Source of the DNA: Anisodus tanguticus
Lineage: Eukaryota; Streptophyta; Magnoliopsida; Solanales; Solanaceae
Length of the DNA stretch: 64,000 nucleotides
Direction: 5' to 3'
Assembly (NCBI GenBank): GCA_034509755.1
Contig: CM067547.1
Coordinates: forward strand, 52,213,359 to 52,277,358
In this document: positions 11,801 through 22,635 of the stretch, piece by piece
How the letters are laid out: every line of letters starts with the position of its first letter
Position numbering within the stretch: position 1 is the first letter of the stretch
The notes under the pieces: generated by a model
What the model was told of the DNA's origin: nothing
Databases searched by the model: none
What the model saw: only the letters and a program-made list of their open reading frames with translations
Translations under genes and position numbers: made by a program

Positions 11801-13011
11801 AGTAACTAAGGGTCCCCTCTTATATTCTCCGCCATCTCACAGTATTTCCATGTCCTTATGACGGAGGTCTCCAGTAAGACATTATCGCCTTCATTGCATT
11901 GGACTATACTTTTGCTCAAATGTAGGAAGTGCAGTAGGGAGTTCCTTTTTTCTTGATAAGTAATGATATTATATAAATGGAAAAACAGCAATAAGATGGT
12001 GCGTTAAAAATTACAAAGTGTGCAAGGCCTCAATCATATCTAGCATTGTATCTACTTCATTTACAATGACCATGTTTCACCAAAAAGCTAGCAAAGAAAT
12101 ACAATTTTGTTTGAGGCTATGTATATTGCTATGTTTGCCTTCCAAAATTTTATTGTTTCTCTCCATCCAAATTGTCCAACAAATGACAATGGGGATAGTA
12201 TTCCAAAGCTTGTGAGTCTTCCTATTGAGACCGTCTCTTCTCCAACTAAATAAGAAATCCAAAATAGAGTGAGGCATTGTCCATGACATGTCCAAAATGG
12301 CAAAAAACATGCTCCGATAGGTGATCTTACAGTGTAGGAAAGGATGACGAGTATCTTCAGGGTTCTCTTCACAAAGGGGACACCTGCTATAAAGTGTTGT
12401 TATCTCTGTATATGGTTTTAGAAAATCCTCATCTCACGAGCTAGCTTTGGGGATTAAGTTAGGTCAAATGTCCATTTTTCTTTAACACGGCATTAGAGAT
12501 TTAGAGTTATACCCATCTCTTTTCTTGGTTTACCTATTGTTGGGTCCCCCAAGTTATGTTGTTCATGTTCCTATTGTTCTAGTCTGTGGAGGGGGTGTTG
12601 CAAGCGTCCCTTTTCTGAACACCAGTCTTGTATTATCAGTGGTCTTTAATCTTTAGTTAATCCCTTTTCTTATGCTTCTTTTCTTTTAACCATCTTGCAG
12701 GTGTAGTTAACTGGATTGGGAGATATGTGCTCAAGAATATTGCACAGGTTCAACTTATATCTTTCAATGGGTGAAAAATTAGGACCTTTTATCGCCAAAT
12801 CTTGATTTTCTTCCCTTGCATTGTTTCTTCCTGATTGCAGGGAGCAGCAACTACATGTTATGTGGCATTGCATCCACAGGTGAAAGGGGTAACTGGTGAG
12901 TACTTTTCAGACAACAACATAGCCACAAGCACAACAACTTCTCTAGCTAAGGATTCGAAGTCGGCAAAGAAACTATGGGAATTTAGCTTGAATTTGACCA
13001 ACACCAAGTGA
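8805..13011 (+). CDS. TIC32-like: Short-chain dehydrogenase/reductase, TIC32-like
   Basis: The protein is an NADP(H)-binding short-chain dehydrogenase of the classical Rossmann type. The TIC32 family sits at the chloroplast inner envelope, where it is proposed to link protein import to stromal redox. Eight exons are read from splice sites: 8805-8910, 9621-9852, 10408-10487, 10739-10892, 11191-11278, 11562-11646, 12701-12747 and 12841-13011. They join in frame to 320 residues, the usual family length. Visible motifs are the N-terminus MWIFGRKGESGFS typical of TIC32 proteins, the TGASSGIG cofactor loop across the exon 1/2 junction, and NNAG across exon 2/3. The catalytic YGQSK is in exon 5 and the NSVHPGPI loop in exon 6. 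The acceptor at 10407/10408 was chosen because it restores LLINNAG; a later AG would remove it. Introns hold a MITE (10901-11126) and a LINE piece (11950-12400). The gene looks functional. The substrate is not evident, and a cytosolic or peroxisomal retinol-dehydrogenase-like role cannot be excluded. Confidence 0.9.
9130..9490. mobile_element. Possible LTR-retrotransposon 3'-end fragment in SDR intron 1
   Basis: A purine run (ccaaggggata) is followed by tgttagatgtccgattcgg. That order fits a polypurine tract running into an LTR start. No protein domain and no second LTR are seen, so this is tentative. Confidence 0.3.
10901..11126. mobile_element. Stowaway-like MITE in SDR intron 4
   Basis: The right end, acgtaaattgagacagaggg followed by agta, is a typical Stowaway-like terminus. 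The left end caatttatgtggcac is its partner, with the outermost bases lost. It begins only about 8 bp after the exon 4 donor at 10893. Confidence 0.65.
11950..12400 (-). mobile_element. LINE 3' fragment in SDR intron 6
   Basis: The minus strand encodes the end of a LINE ORF2. A CPLCEENPEDTRH knuckle-like segment comes first, then ILDMSWTMPHSILDFL. Next come WTIWMERNNKILEGK and a K-x-x-C tail in the 12077-12310 frame. This is the usual C-terminal sequence after zf-RVT. A short T-run near 11946-11950 on the plus strand could be the remnant of its poly(A) tail. Confidence 0.7.
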
Positions 13012-15097
13012 TTATATGGATATTGTGCACTATTAACGTAATTTAACCTGTTATATCACGTTTGTTATAAAAAGTTACTAAATGTTATTGCAGCTAACTT
13101 AACCTGATAGTATAAAAGTAATAGTATACATCGTTAGTGCACATAACTTGAAATGTAGTGGCATCGTCTAACTTTGTAAAAGGCTCTGTTTTCCAGTGCC
13201 CAGATTATGTGAGGCTGAGAAAATAGGTCTAATACATGCAACAATCTGTCAAGTAGAGGCAGCAAGTTGAAAATTCTATTGAACAATAAAAAATCAACTA
13301 ATATCTCAAACTAATTCAATTCTGCTTAACCTAAGGTAAAAATGATGCAAAAGAATGAAGCATTTGTAAGTTGATACCAATTTATGGCTATAGAACAAGA
13401 TGATAATGAACATAAGACAGAACTAAGATCCAAGCAAAAGAATAGCATTTCACCTTTTTAATATGAACTTAACTTCCATACACAATTATCTACTAAAACG
13501 GACTAAAATACACTAATAGCATAAGATTCTTTACGTTGTCAATGTATATAAGAAAATCCTTTCGATACCGCAAAAGCGTCATTTAGCACTTTCTTCTTTT
13601 AAGGTGAAAAGATGCCTCAACATAAGAGAAGAAAATGAAAACCAGTAGTATAAATTTTCTTGTTGAAATTTACTGATGATTTCCAAAATAAGAGACAAAT
13701 TGGCAATTTTTTCAGGGAAAAAGAATATGACAATCAAGAATTATATAATTTTTAAGCAGATACTAAAGACAAGTGTACCCAGAGCATACTCCTTCAAACA
13801 GCCATAGCCCATAGGCATTCATAATTGAATAAGAAAAATCTGCCCCTGCAGTCTATTACAGTATCTTTTTACCTCAATTTCTTTTTAAAAAATAACTGTG
13901 GTGTCGAGTTCAATTTGAGCACACCTCGACTATTCCATCACGTATACGCTACCTTCCACCGGCATAGGTATCGTATGATTTTTTCTCCACCAAGGCTTAG
14001 ACAGATGGAGAGAAATCACCTATCGTTGTTTTATCACCTAAGAAAATGAATTTGCTAGTTCGCTTGTAGGCTTCGAGACTATTAAGATAATGGACCTTAA
14101 ACTTAGCTGAACTCCAAAAACTAGCTCATGAGACAAGGTATGCCAAGACCATATAGAGATGGTACGCTCAACGAATGTGGGGCTCTAACAGCGCTCTCCT
14201 TCGCCTTCCCTCTCCCCTACTCAGGCATGGACAGTTGGAGCGTAGACGATATAACAAGAGGCTTCAACATTGGGTAAACCAAGAGCAGGAATTAGTCTGG
14301 CTCTAACACTATAATAAGAAAATGGATGTTGGCCTAAGTCAACCCCAAAACTAGCTCATAAAGTGATGACTGTCAAAGCCGAGAGACTATAAACCATACT
14401 TGGTGTATTTCTAGCAAAGACGAAAGCAGTTTCACCTGTTACAAATGGACATCATATAGAGGATTCATATAGCCGATTGCAATACATTAAACATTTGCGA
14501 ACTGGGATTGATGTATTATTTGACAGCAACATTCTACAAAATCATAACAAATAGGTCTTTCCCCTCGTGAAAGGCTATTGGGATCGATCACTTCAACCCT
14601 CCTTGGCGTGGAAGGTCATAAGAGAAAAGAAAACAATTCTAAGCATTTTTTTCAACCTACCCGACCTAAGCTTTAGAAGTTAATATAAAGCAAAGAAGAA
14701 AATCCACTACTAATCTACAACAAACTGATTTTTTGTATATAACAAAAGAGCCATACAATCAACAAAGACTCTTCAAGAATGTTGAAGAAATGAACAAGAT
14801 TGACACAAAAAAAAAAATTAAAATCAAATTTTGACATAAAATTCTTATGCACGTGAAGGGCTTGATGAACTGTATAAACATTTACAAATAATAAACTAGC
14901 CGCTAACCTACTCTTACCAATCAATCAATCAATGAACTACGCCTCAGTCCCAAATAAGTTGGCTTCAGTGCCACGATCTACTCCTACCAAATGCTTGCGA
15001 AAAATTAAAGTCCCCTAACTGAACTCTGGCAAACCTCAACAAATTGTTGGTCTTTTCTTGTAACATTCTGTTTCCACCAAAGCTTAAGTGAGTTATC
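13012..15097. other. Intergenic, mostly repeat-derived
   Basis: No gene is seen. A SINE fragment lies at 13915-14050. The stretch 14130-14340 (around ggcatggacagttggagcgt and tggctctaaca) resembles a dispersed plant repeat but has no coding content. A SINE piece (gcctcagtcccaaataagtt) lies near 14940. Confidence 0.5.
13915..14050 (+). mobile_element. SINE fragment
   Basis: The core order cacctcgactattccatcac, ccttccaccggcataggta, then gcttagacagatgga and aaatcaccta matches the SINE body at 43112-43320. The ends are indistinct. Confidence 0.5.
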
Positions 15098-16321
15098 TTA
15101 TTTCCACTTTGCTCTTCCCATAAAGTTCTTCCTAAAAACTCTGTCCGAGAACTTTCCTTTTATCGAACCATCGATAAGAACCTCGGACCACAACTCGACA
15201 TTTACACCTTTAGTACAAAATACTTGATTCCCATGGTTTTCAATTTTGCAACCAATACCTTCTTTTTTGCCATTTTTCACCTTTCGTTGATCGCCGAGAC
15301 AAAACCAACCATTCTCAGAACCAATATTCCTCAAATCAGCAAGAAAAACTTCGCCCGAATGTACACCAACTTTAAAGATACCCGACAAGTTATCCGAAAC
15401 TGTGATATCGGAGAAACAATCGACATTTTCTTTTATTTCCCAAACTGAGTTCCCGGACCTTAAATCCCAAAATTTAATGTTCCCATTTACACCAGAAGGA
15501 CCACTATGTGAACCAGCAGACATCAACAAGTTATGACTATTTAGCCATTTTAACTTTGTGGCTGGAATTGCTGAATCTAATTCAGCACCAAAGATTTCAT
15601 AATGACCAATCTCTGTAACAGGCCTAAAATTATCATTAAGATCATATATCATAATACAGTTGGAATTTCTCCTAGCTGATTCAAAACTCGTGAACAAGAA
15701 TTCGCCTGATGATCCAATTGCCTGCAATTAGCAATTAGAGGTGGCAAAATTAGCCCATGAAATTATGATTCACCCAACTCGCCCAAGTTTGGATCGGTCA
15801 TTGACCCGTCAAAAATCTTGTCAAAATATTTTCAAAAAGACATTCATTTAGGAAAAGTTTCATAAGTAGCGAGATTAGCAACAACGTTATTTTTTTTTCA
15901 AAACACAGCATATACACCCTATTCGCACGCATACAATATCAATGCATATACACTGATAGCATATACACAATATGCGCGCGTACAAGAATTGTGCTTACAA
16001 TTTAGGAATACGTGTATCAGTAAATATCTGTTATAAAATATTTCTTAATTCTGCTCATTTTGAGATGCTCAAATTCAACTCAATTTACACACGTACCTGG
16101 ACTGTTGAACCGGATTTCGTCACATTCTCCCAATTAAGGGTCCTTTTAACAGAACCCTTAAACAAATCAAGAATCTGCAAACCAGAAAAGTCTACAGCAC
16201 CAGCAGCCACAATTCTTGGAGCCAAACACAACACAGAATCAATAGCTGGAAATTGAGTCAAAATTGTTGACTTTCTCTTCAATGACCAATCAAAAGATGT
16301 AATTTTACAACCATGGGCTAC
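15098..16321 (-). pseudogene. BTB/POZ-type protein, WD40-like C-terminal half only
   Basis: Two exons are read on the minus strand, 16321-16097 and 15721-15098, joined at GT/AG sites. They encode the WD40-like region of the plant BTB/POZ family resembling Arabidopsis At3g09030. Segments in order are CKITSFDWSLKRKSTILTQF, AIDSVLCLAPRIVAAGAVDF, IGSSGEFLFTSFESARRNSN, NGNIKFWDLRSGNSVWEI, a GVHSGEVFLADLR blade and a C-terminal GVNVELWSEV blade. Family members begin with a KCTD-like BTB domain that may bind cullin 3. Exon 16321 opens after an acceptor (tttgcag), so an upstream exon is required. I find no BTB coding sequence on the minus strand between 16330 and 19440, and the DNA there is repeat-rich. 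I infer a 5'-truncated copy. A very long intron placing the BTB exon beyond repeats is possible but less likely. Confidence 0.7.
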
Positions 16322-16329
16322 CTGCAAAT

Positions 16330-16916
16330 GATGTTAAACAAAATTAAAAAAAGGGCTATCACTTAGGGTGTGTTCGATATGGAGGAAACATTTTTCAGTT
16401 TTTTCATGTTCGGTTGGTCAAAATTTTTGAAAAATATTTTCTTTAAGAAAATAATCCTTAAAAATGAAGAAATTTACTTCCCGAAAAATAAGTTCTACAA
16501 GTGATTGTCTCCTCCCTAGCCTCGAACGCACCTCATCTTCACCCCCACCCACCACCCACCCTACTCACCCCACCTACCCACCCCCACCCTACAAGTGTTT
16601 TATTTTCATACATGCTGTACCACATCAACTTGTGACTATCTGTGCATCTTTTCTTCTTTTTCCTTTTTTTTTTTTTTTAAATAATGTAAAACATGATTCC
16701 TTATAAGCCTTAGCAAGTTTTAAACACTGTATGTGTACTCTTCACTGTATCAAAATTGTTTTGGCTATGGTACCCCCTTAATGCTAAGGAATGAATTTCA
16801 GGGTCATCAATTAATGAGGCATGAAAGATGTGACGAGAATATGATTAAGTGATCCGATACTTGCTTGTTCTTATTTTATGCATTAACTGAAAGTTAGTTC
16901 CTGTATTTCTATAGAA
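16330..16916. other. Repeat-derived DNA upstream of the BTB/WD40 fragment
   Basis: The stretch near 16365-16480 starts with the phrase gtgtgttcgatatggaggaa, typical of a dispersed MITE-like repeat. A C/A-rich low-complexity block (caccc repeats) lies at 16540-16590. No coding sequence is seen. Confidence 0.4.
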
Positions 16917-17159
16917 CACTACTAGAAATAAAGAGTTTTTCCACCTATATTCATTGGGAAATTTGTGCTACAAAACATGATTTTTCCATCTCAATCCCAC
17001 CGAATCAGCTCACTGGGAAATCATTGGGAAACTTCTAATTTTTTTTCTTGTGTTTACACTATTATTTAAGTTTTTTTTTCCACCGTCATTCAGTGGGAAT
17101 AGTCACTGAATATTTTTCATTGAAAAGTTCAATGAGAAATTAGTGATTTTCTAGTAGTG
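16917..17159. mobile_element. CACTA-type MITE with TSD
   Basis: The 243-bp element begins cactactagaaat and ends attttctagtagtg, so the termini are inverted repeats with the CACTA signature. A 3-bp target duplication, gaa, flanks it at 16914-16916 and 17160-17162. There is no ORF, so it is non-autonomous. The internal ttcattgggaaat and cagtgggaa motifs recur in both orientations. Confidence 0.9.
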
Positions 17160-19439
17160 GAAAGCTTCTCTGTGACATTATTTGAAAATTTGTGTTCTCC
17201 TCCTTAATTTGAAGCTGGCCATTACCTTTTGGTATATATTCTAGTGATAATGTTAGCAGTTTTCCCTTGCCTTTGGACATCTTTCAATAACCATTCAACA
17301 TGCTTATAGTTAACCATTTAATTCAAGTAGCCATTTTATGTCAAATTATTGTAGGTGGAAATCATCGTTTCAAGTGTGTGCGTATTTTAATTAGACTTAA
17401 AATCCTTCTGTGAAGTACGTGCTTGCGTATTTTAATTAGACTTAAAATCCTTTTGATTCCGTTTCTTAAAACTACCAGAAGCCTAATTGAGAATCACTGG
17501 CAGTGGAGTATTGATGTTACACTTTGCCTAATCTTAAGTTCGTCTTTGTGTGTTACTCCATTCGTCCCAAATTGTTTGAAGATTGATCAGTTTGGAAGTC
17601 AAATAAATCTTTTTTTTATTACGATTTTCTCCACTTTCTCACTTATTATCGTCTTTTCATAGTTTCGCTATTGTTATTTTCTTGACTAACATTACATTTT
17701 GGATGTGTATTTTTGTGTGATTGTGTATGAACCTGTGGCCAAGCACAAGTAATCCAGTGAATAATTCTTTATGCCCTTTTAGGAATAGTTTATAGTTGTC
17801 ACCTAGTTAAACTTAAATATATCCTATAGCGTTTTCTGGAATAGTTTGTTATTGCTCATATCTGTTTTAACGTTTTTTAGGAGCCAAGAATAAAAATGGT
17901 GGAGACTTTTTCAGCAACTTTATTCTCTTCTTTTCCTTGTTTAAAGTCAATTATTTTCAGTAACTGTCTAATTTCAGGTTCTAACAAAACAAGCTAAAAA
18001 ATATGAGGTATATTATTACTACTTAATTAAATCTATATTTTTTACATATTATATTATGAATTATTTTATCATTTATATTAGTCTTATATAAACATACACT
18101 CACTTATACATATGCATACATGTATGCACTATTTTACATATACACTCATAAATTATTTCAACACACATTCTTTTACATCCCCAAACCCACTTGATGAGAT
18201 TATACCGGGTACGTTGTCATTTTTTACGCATTCTTTTACATATGTATCCATCCTATGAACACATTTTATTACACATTCATTATGAATATTATATATATGC
18301 TATTTTGCATATACGTCATATACATTTTTCTAAAATTATATATCCCATGTACCATAAGTATATTATTCCCGTATATATGCATATCACATACTTTCTATAT
18401 ACCTCAAACATTTTTTACTACCTTTCCCTCGGGTAAATAAAACCCTTATCTAGAATTTCATAGGTTTCGCAGATTAAAAACAGAGTTTACATTTTTACAA
18501 ATAATTTCCTAATATTTTCTAAAATTAGGTGGTGACTCTGAATATTTCATAACTAGAGGAAACATAGCCATAAGTTGTGAACTAGTTTTAGTCCGTTAAA
18601 AATAGGGTGCAACAACGTCAATGTGATGAAATCTTGAAAATTTCAAATTGAGTATTCTAACCAGACCCTTGAAGTTTCCATGGCGAAACCTATGAATTTT
18701 AGTGTAAATTCATGCTAAAAATAGGATTAATGGAGTGACTTAATCTTTAAGACAATATACTAACTTATGAGTGCAGGAAGGAATTCGACCAAGGTCGTAT
18801 TTTCTTTGTGAAAAATTACCTTCTTTGTGAAAAATTACCTAATGTTTAATTCCCTCAAATAAAAGTAATTCCCAAAATCAGAAATTTTATACTTACAGGT
18901 GATTATGTAGCAACACATACTGAAGAGAAACTAAGTTATTTTCTACACTTGTCCAAATTCTAGACCGCGCGAAAGTCGCATATTGGAGCTCATATTAGCA
19001 GTTTCCTACACTTGACATTCAACACCTTCCATTTATTTTTTGGCAATTGTACCATATCATCTTATAGCATCGATTTAATCATTTTTATCAACTTAATATT
19101 TAGAAATTAATCTTACCATAATTTTTTCTAAAGAATGTTAACTAAAGACTTAAAAATCGCTAAAATAGTTGGACTTCACATATTGATTTTTATCGTTTTG
19201 GTCGATTTGACAGTTAGATTTCCATTTCTGTATACTAATACTTTTTAACACTAAATTAAAAAAAACATTTGTTTTGATAACTAACAATCTTCTCATTAAT
19301 CATCAAATGTAATCACTACAAATTTAACCAAGCCACCAGTCAGCTGAGGTCTATCAAAATCATTGAAAATACCATTACATAAACTTGGGATATAGCAATC
19401 ACTAAAATTTTAAGCTGTAAATGACATGTTGTAGGCCTA
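17160..19439. other. AT-rich intergenic DNA with small tandem duplications
   Basis: No gene is seen. The 28-bp phrase containing gcgtattttaattagactta occurs twice, near 17379 and 17424. An 18-19-bp unit (ttctttgtgaaaaattacc) is repeated at about 18806. The block 18040-18430 is rich in tacatat and atacata. Short ORFs here are chance. Confidence 0.6.
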
Positions 19440-19721
19440 TAAGAGCTCGAACAGTGCAGAGGAAAGCTACATCCTTGGCTACAGAATCCACAGTTTTTTG
19501 TTTCTTCTCAAATAACCTCTGATTTCTCTCAATCCATATTGCATAGGAACACTAGCTTGAAAATTTGAGCAGTTTGTGCTTTGCCTTTCCTATATCTAAT
19601 ACCCCATTGGACAAAGTCATCCCAGGTGGAAGCATTGCAGTCTTGTATATTACTCCATTTCAAAATTCTGGACCATAGTGCTTTGGCCACTGGACAGTGA
19701 ACAAATAAATGCTATGAGACT

Positions 19722-19968
19722 ATGCCTTCAATTCCATTCTTTGTTTCTTTCCCTAGTCGCAATATTCTTGCTCAACCCAACATTTATAGTGCCGTGCCGG
19801 GGCGATAGGCGCGCCGCAGTCTGCGAAAGTGTGCTTCGAGCCGATGACAGTTGCGCTTTCCAAGTTCTCACGTGCGGATGGGAGGCGCGAATGCTATTTG
19901 CTAACTGGTGACCCTGCCCGAGCAGTTCAGAAAGTTCCTCTTCCGTCTTCTCACGAGCAGACAAAACA
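19722..19968. other. 247-bp GC-rich insert flanked by an 8-bp direct repeat
   Basis: The octamer atgagact occurs at 19714-19721 and 19969-19976. The DNA between breaks the LINE zf-RVT domain between CQQAPESH and HLFVHC. Part of the insert (about 19790-19960, e.g. gccggggcgataggcgcgcc) is much richer in GC than its surroundings. I see no terminal inverted repeats. It has an open minus frame with a segment reading SIRASHPHVRTWKAQLSSAR, which I do not recognise. Organellar filler DNA and a hAT-like insertion are both possible. Confidence 0.7.
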
Positions 19969-20837
19969 ATGAGACTCAGGAGCTTGTTGACATAGAATAC
20001 ATGTTGGTGAAGCATCAATTCTCCATTTGATCAATCTATCTGTTGTTAGAAGTCTTTTCTGCAAGCAAAGACACATAGTGAAACATGCCTTAGGCCTAGA
20101 CTTGTTCTCAAAATTAAGCACTTCCACTGTATCCTTAGGAGATCCCCTAACAGTTGTAAATAGCATCTCATGATCATACTCTTACTCTAGCCAGCTGATG
20201 CATTTAACTGTAACATATTATCTCTAGAAGCCAGTATCTTTCTGATCATTCAACTAGCTTGTTGAGGAATAGCGCAATCCCTGAACTGTTGGTCCTTGAT
20301 ATAATATGTATGGATTCATCTAATTCATAGTTTGTCACAACTTTATGTGCAAGATCCCAACAGAGTTTAGCCACAACTGCTTGATTCCACTTTTATAGAT
20401 GAAAAAGATTAAGTCTACCTACTGAGATAGGACAACACACCTTTCCCATGCTATAAGGGATTTTTTTTGTGATACTCCTTTCCCCAGACCAAATATAACT
20501 CCTGCAATATCCATCAATTAGCTTCATTACCTTGGAGGGACAAAGAAATAACTGAGTCCAATAAGCTTGTACCCCAAACAACACAGACTGTACCCAATTC
20601 CACCATTACCTGTTCCAAGTATACCCATTCCACTGAATCATAAGCCTTTTGCAAATAAATTGTAATCATGCATCTAGCAGAAATGTTCTTTCTATTATAA
20701 GTTTTTACAAGCTCATGAGAAAGGATGATATTATCAGAGATCCTTCTCCAAAGAATAAACCCAGTTTGGGCTTCACAGATAATAGAGTCAATTACAGCAT
20801 GAATTCTACCAACTAAGATCTTAGATATAATCCTATA

Positions 20838-20985
20838 CTCCCTCTATCTCAATTTATATAATGTAGTTTGACTGTGCATGAAGTTTAAGAAATAAAGAAG
20901 ACTTTTGAATCTTGTGATCTAAAACAAATTAAAGATATTTGTGTTGTTATAAATCATCTCGTTAAATATAAAATGTAAAGTTTTA
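20838..20985. mobile_element. Truncated Stowaway-like MITE inside the LINE
   Basis: It begins after a TA with ctccctctatctcaatttat, a Stowaway-like terminus, and continues with gaagtttaagaaataaaga. The opposite terminus is not recognisable, so only one end remains. Confidence 0.55.
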
Positions 20986-21300
20986 AGATTAAATTGTTGA
21001 GCAACAGGCTATAGGTCTAAACTCCTTGACACTTGCAGGACAGACAGTTTTAGGAACCAAAGAGAGAATGGTGCAATTCACAGCTTTGTGGAGTTTCCCC
21101 AGTACCAAAAAATTACAGAACAACAGCAGTAACATCATTTTTGATAATAGGCCAGGAATTTTTAAAGAAAAAACATTATAACCATCTATACCTGGAGCTT
21201 TGTCATCCCCAATAGCTTGTAGAGCATTGACTATCTCATTTGTAGTCACCTCTGCACATAACTGCATTTTTTTTTTGTTGATTCATTGGCCCCTTTCTCA

Positions 21301-22635
21301 TGATCAGTTTGTTAATTGCTGGTAGAGTTGTAGCAGAAGAAGTACCTATTAAGCTCTTATAAAACTGGACAAATTTCTCCTTAATTTTTTCTGGGAAACT
21401 CCATATACTATCCACAATGGTTATGAAAGATCCATGTTCATGTAATTTTGAGTAAATTCGGGTTAGGGGTGAAAGAACTAAATGAGCGTTGACGTATCAT
21501 ATTTTAGTTATGTGAATCACTTCGGGATGAATTAAGACGATAGATAGTCATTTTGAGGTCAAATCAACTAAGGGAGTTCGTAAAAGTTCTTTAATTCGTC
21601 TAAGTCTGAGATAGTTCTCAATTGTGCCCAGTTTTCGGGTATTTGTGTTGTGAATTTGAGAAAACTCATAACATGAAAGTTGCAGGTCTTTGAAATTCCT
21701 TTCCAACAATATAAGGTGGAGCTCAAATGAAGCTGTGAGTAAAACGTTATGACCGATTTATTGAAAGGATAATTGACCTCGGCGTGTAGCCCGGTGCATC
21801 TATTGTTATGCTAGTCCAGAGGACGATTAGACTCCATGGGAAACTAACATCGGTTTATCTATTTCTGTGCTAGTCCAGAAGATGATTAGCTTTCGAGGGA
21901 TGGTAACCCGAGTGCATCGATTGATTGTTCGTCCGTGAGTTGGCATGTGTTGATTCTTTGGTTGCCATAAGTTGGCTTGTTGATGATTCTGGGTTCGTAA
22001 GTGAGGACTTAATATGATAAAGGGTAAATGAGCTAAGCTTGTTATGTTCTTTGTTATTGGTTTCTTTCTTGATGATTTCACTAAGTTTATTAGCTTACTC
22101 TATCTTTGGGATTTCAAATTATTTTGAAAGAACTTAATGTAATGAGAACGACTTAAGGATTCAAAGTGATTATATCTTCATCATTGACTTATACGGGATG
22201 TTCATGAGATGTTATCATTTATTTTGAAATGTTTCTCAACATTGTTTTAATTGTACTTATTACTTATATATTTTGCTATTAACCATTGTCCAGGAGACAC
22301 TCACTGAGTATCCAATACTCATACATACCTGTCACGACCCAAACCGAAAGGTCATGACGGGTATCCGGACCTTACTTGCCGAGTACCACTAATCATATAT
22401 TTAGCATATATCCGTAAATTCGCATGGCCCACGAGGCCACCACGAGATATCCTGCTGATATACAAAAATAATAGACTGGAAAAGAGCTATGTAAAGTCTT
22501 GTAACCAGAAGGACCCAACCTATATACATATACATACCAAGGCCGACAAGGCCAGACATGACTATTATACACAGGACATCTGTCTACAAGCCTCCAAAGA
22601 GTACGTGACATCATAAGGTTGGAATAGGGCCCCGC
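21301..22635. other. Decayed LTR-retrotransposon DNA
   Basis: No gene is seen. Phrases such as ttgcaggtctttgaaattcc followed by tccaacaatataa, and tgtcacgacccaaaccgaaa at 22329, are of kinds I associate with gypsy LTRs and untranslated tails in Solanaceae. Two parallel segments near 21796 and 21850 share tatgctagtccagaggacga-like phrases, indicating an internal duplication. The boundaries are not definable. Confidence 0.4.

Larger units (their letters stand above)
19440..21300 (-). mobile_element. Degenerate LINE with RT and zf-RVT regions
   Basis: On the minus strand, from right to left: the RT start (ALQAIGDDKAPGIDGYNVF, then SLVPKTVCPASVKEFRPIAC, 21267-20989); RT pieces including AQTGFILWRRISDNIILSHE and the AYDSVEW block (about 20820-20600); a CRSYIWSGE segment (20584-20393); zf-RVT (LTTDRLIKWRIDASPTCILC, 20080-19970); and its continuation HLFVHCPVAKALWSRILKW then DDFVQWGIRYR, finishing near 19440. 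The reading frame is broken repeatedly, and pieces of the RT domain between the blocks are missing. Two later arrivals interrupt it: a Stowaway-like piece at 20838-20985 and a GC-rich insert at 19722-19968. It is a dead, nested relic. Confidence 0.85.
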
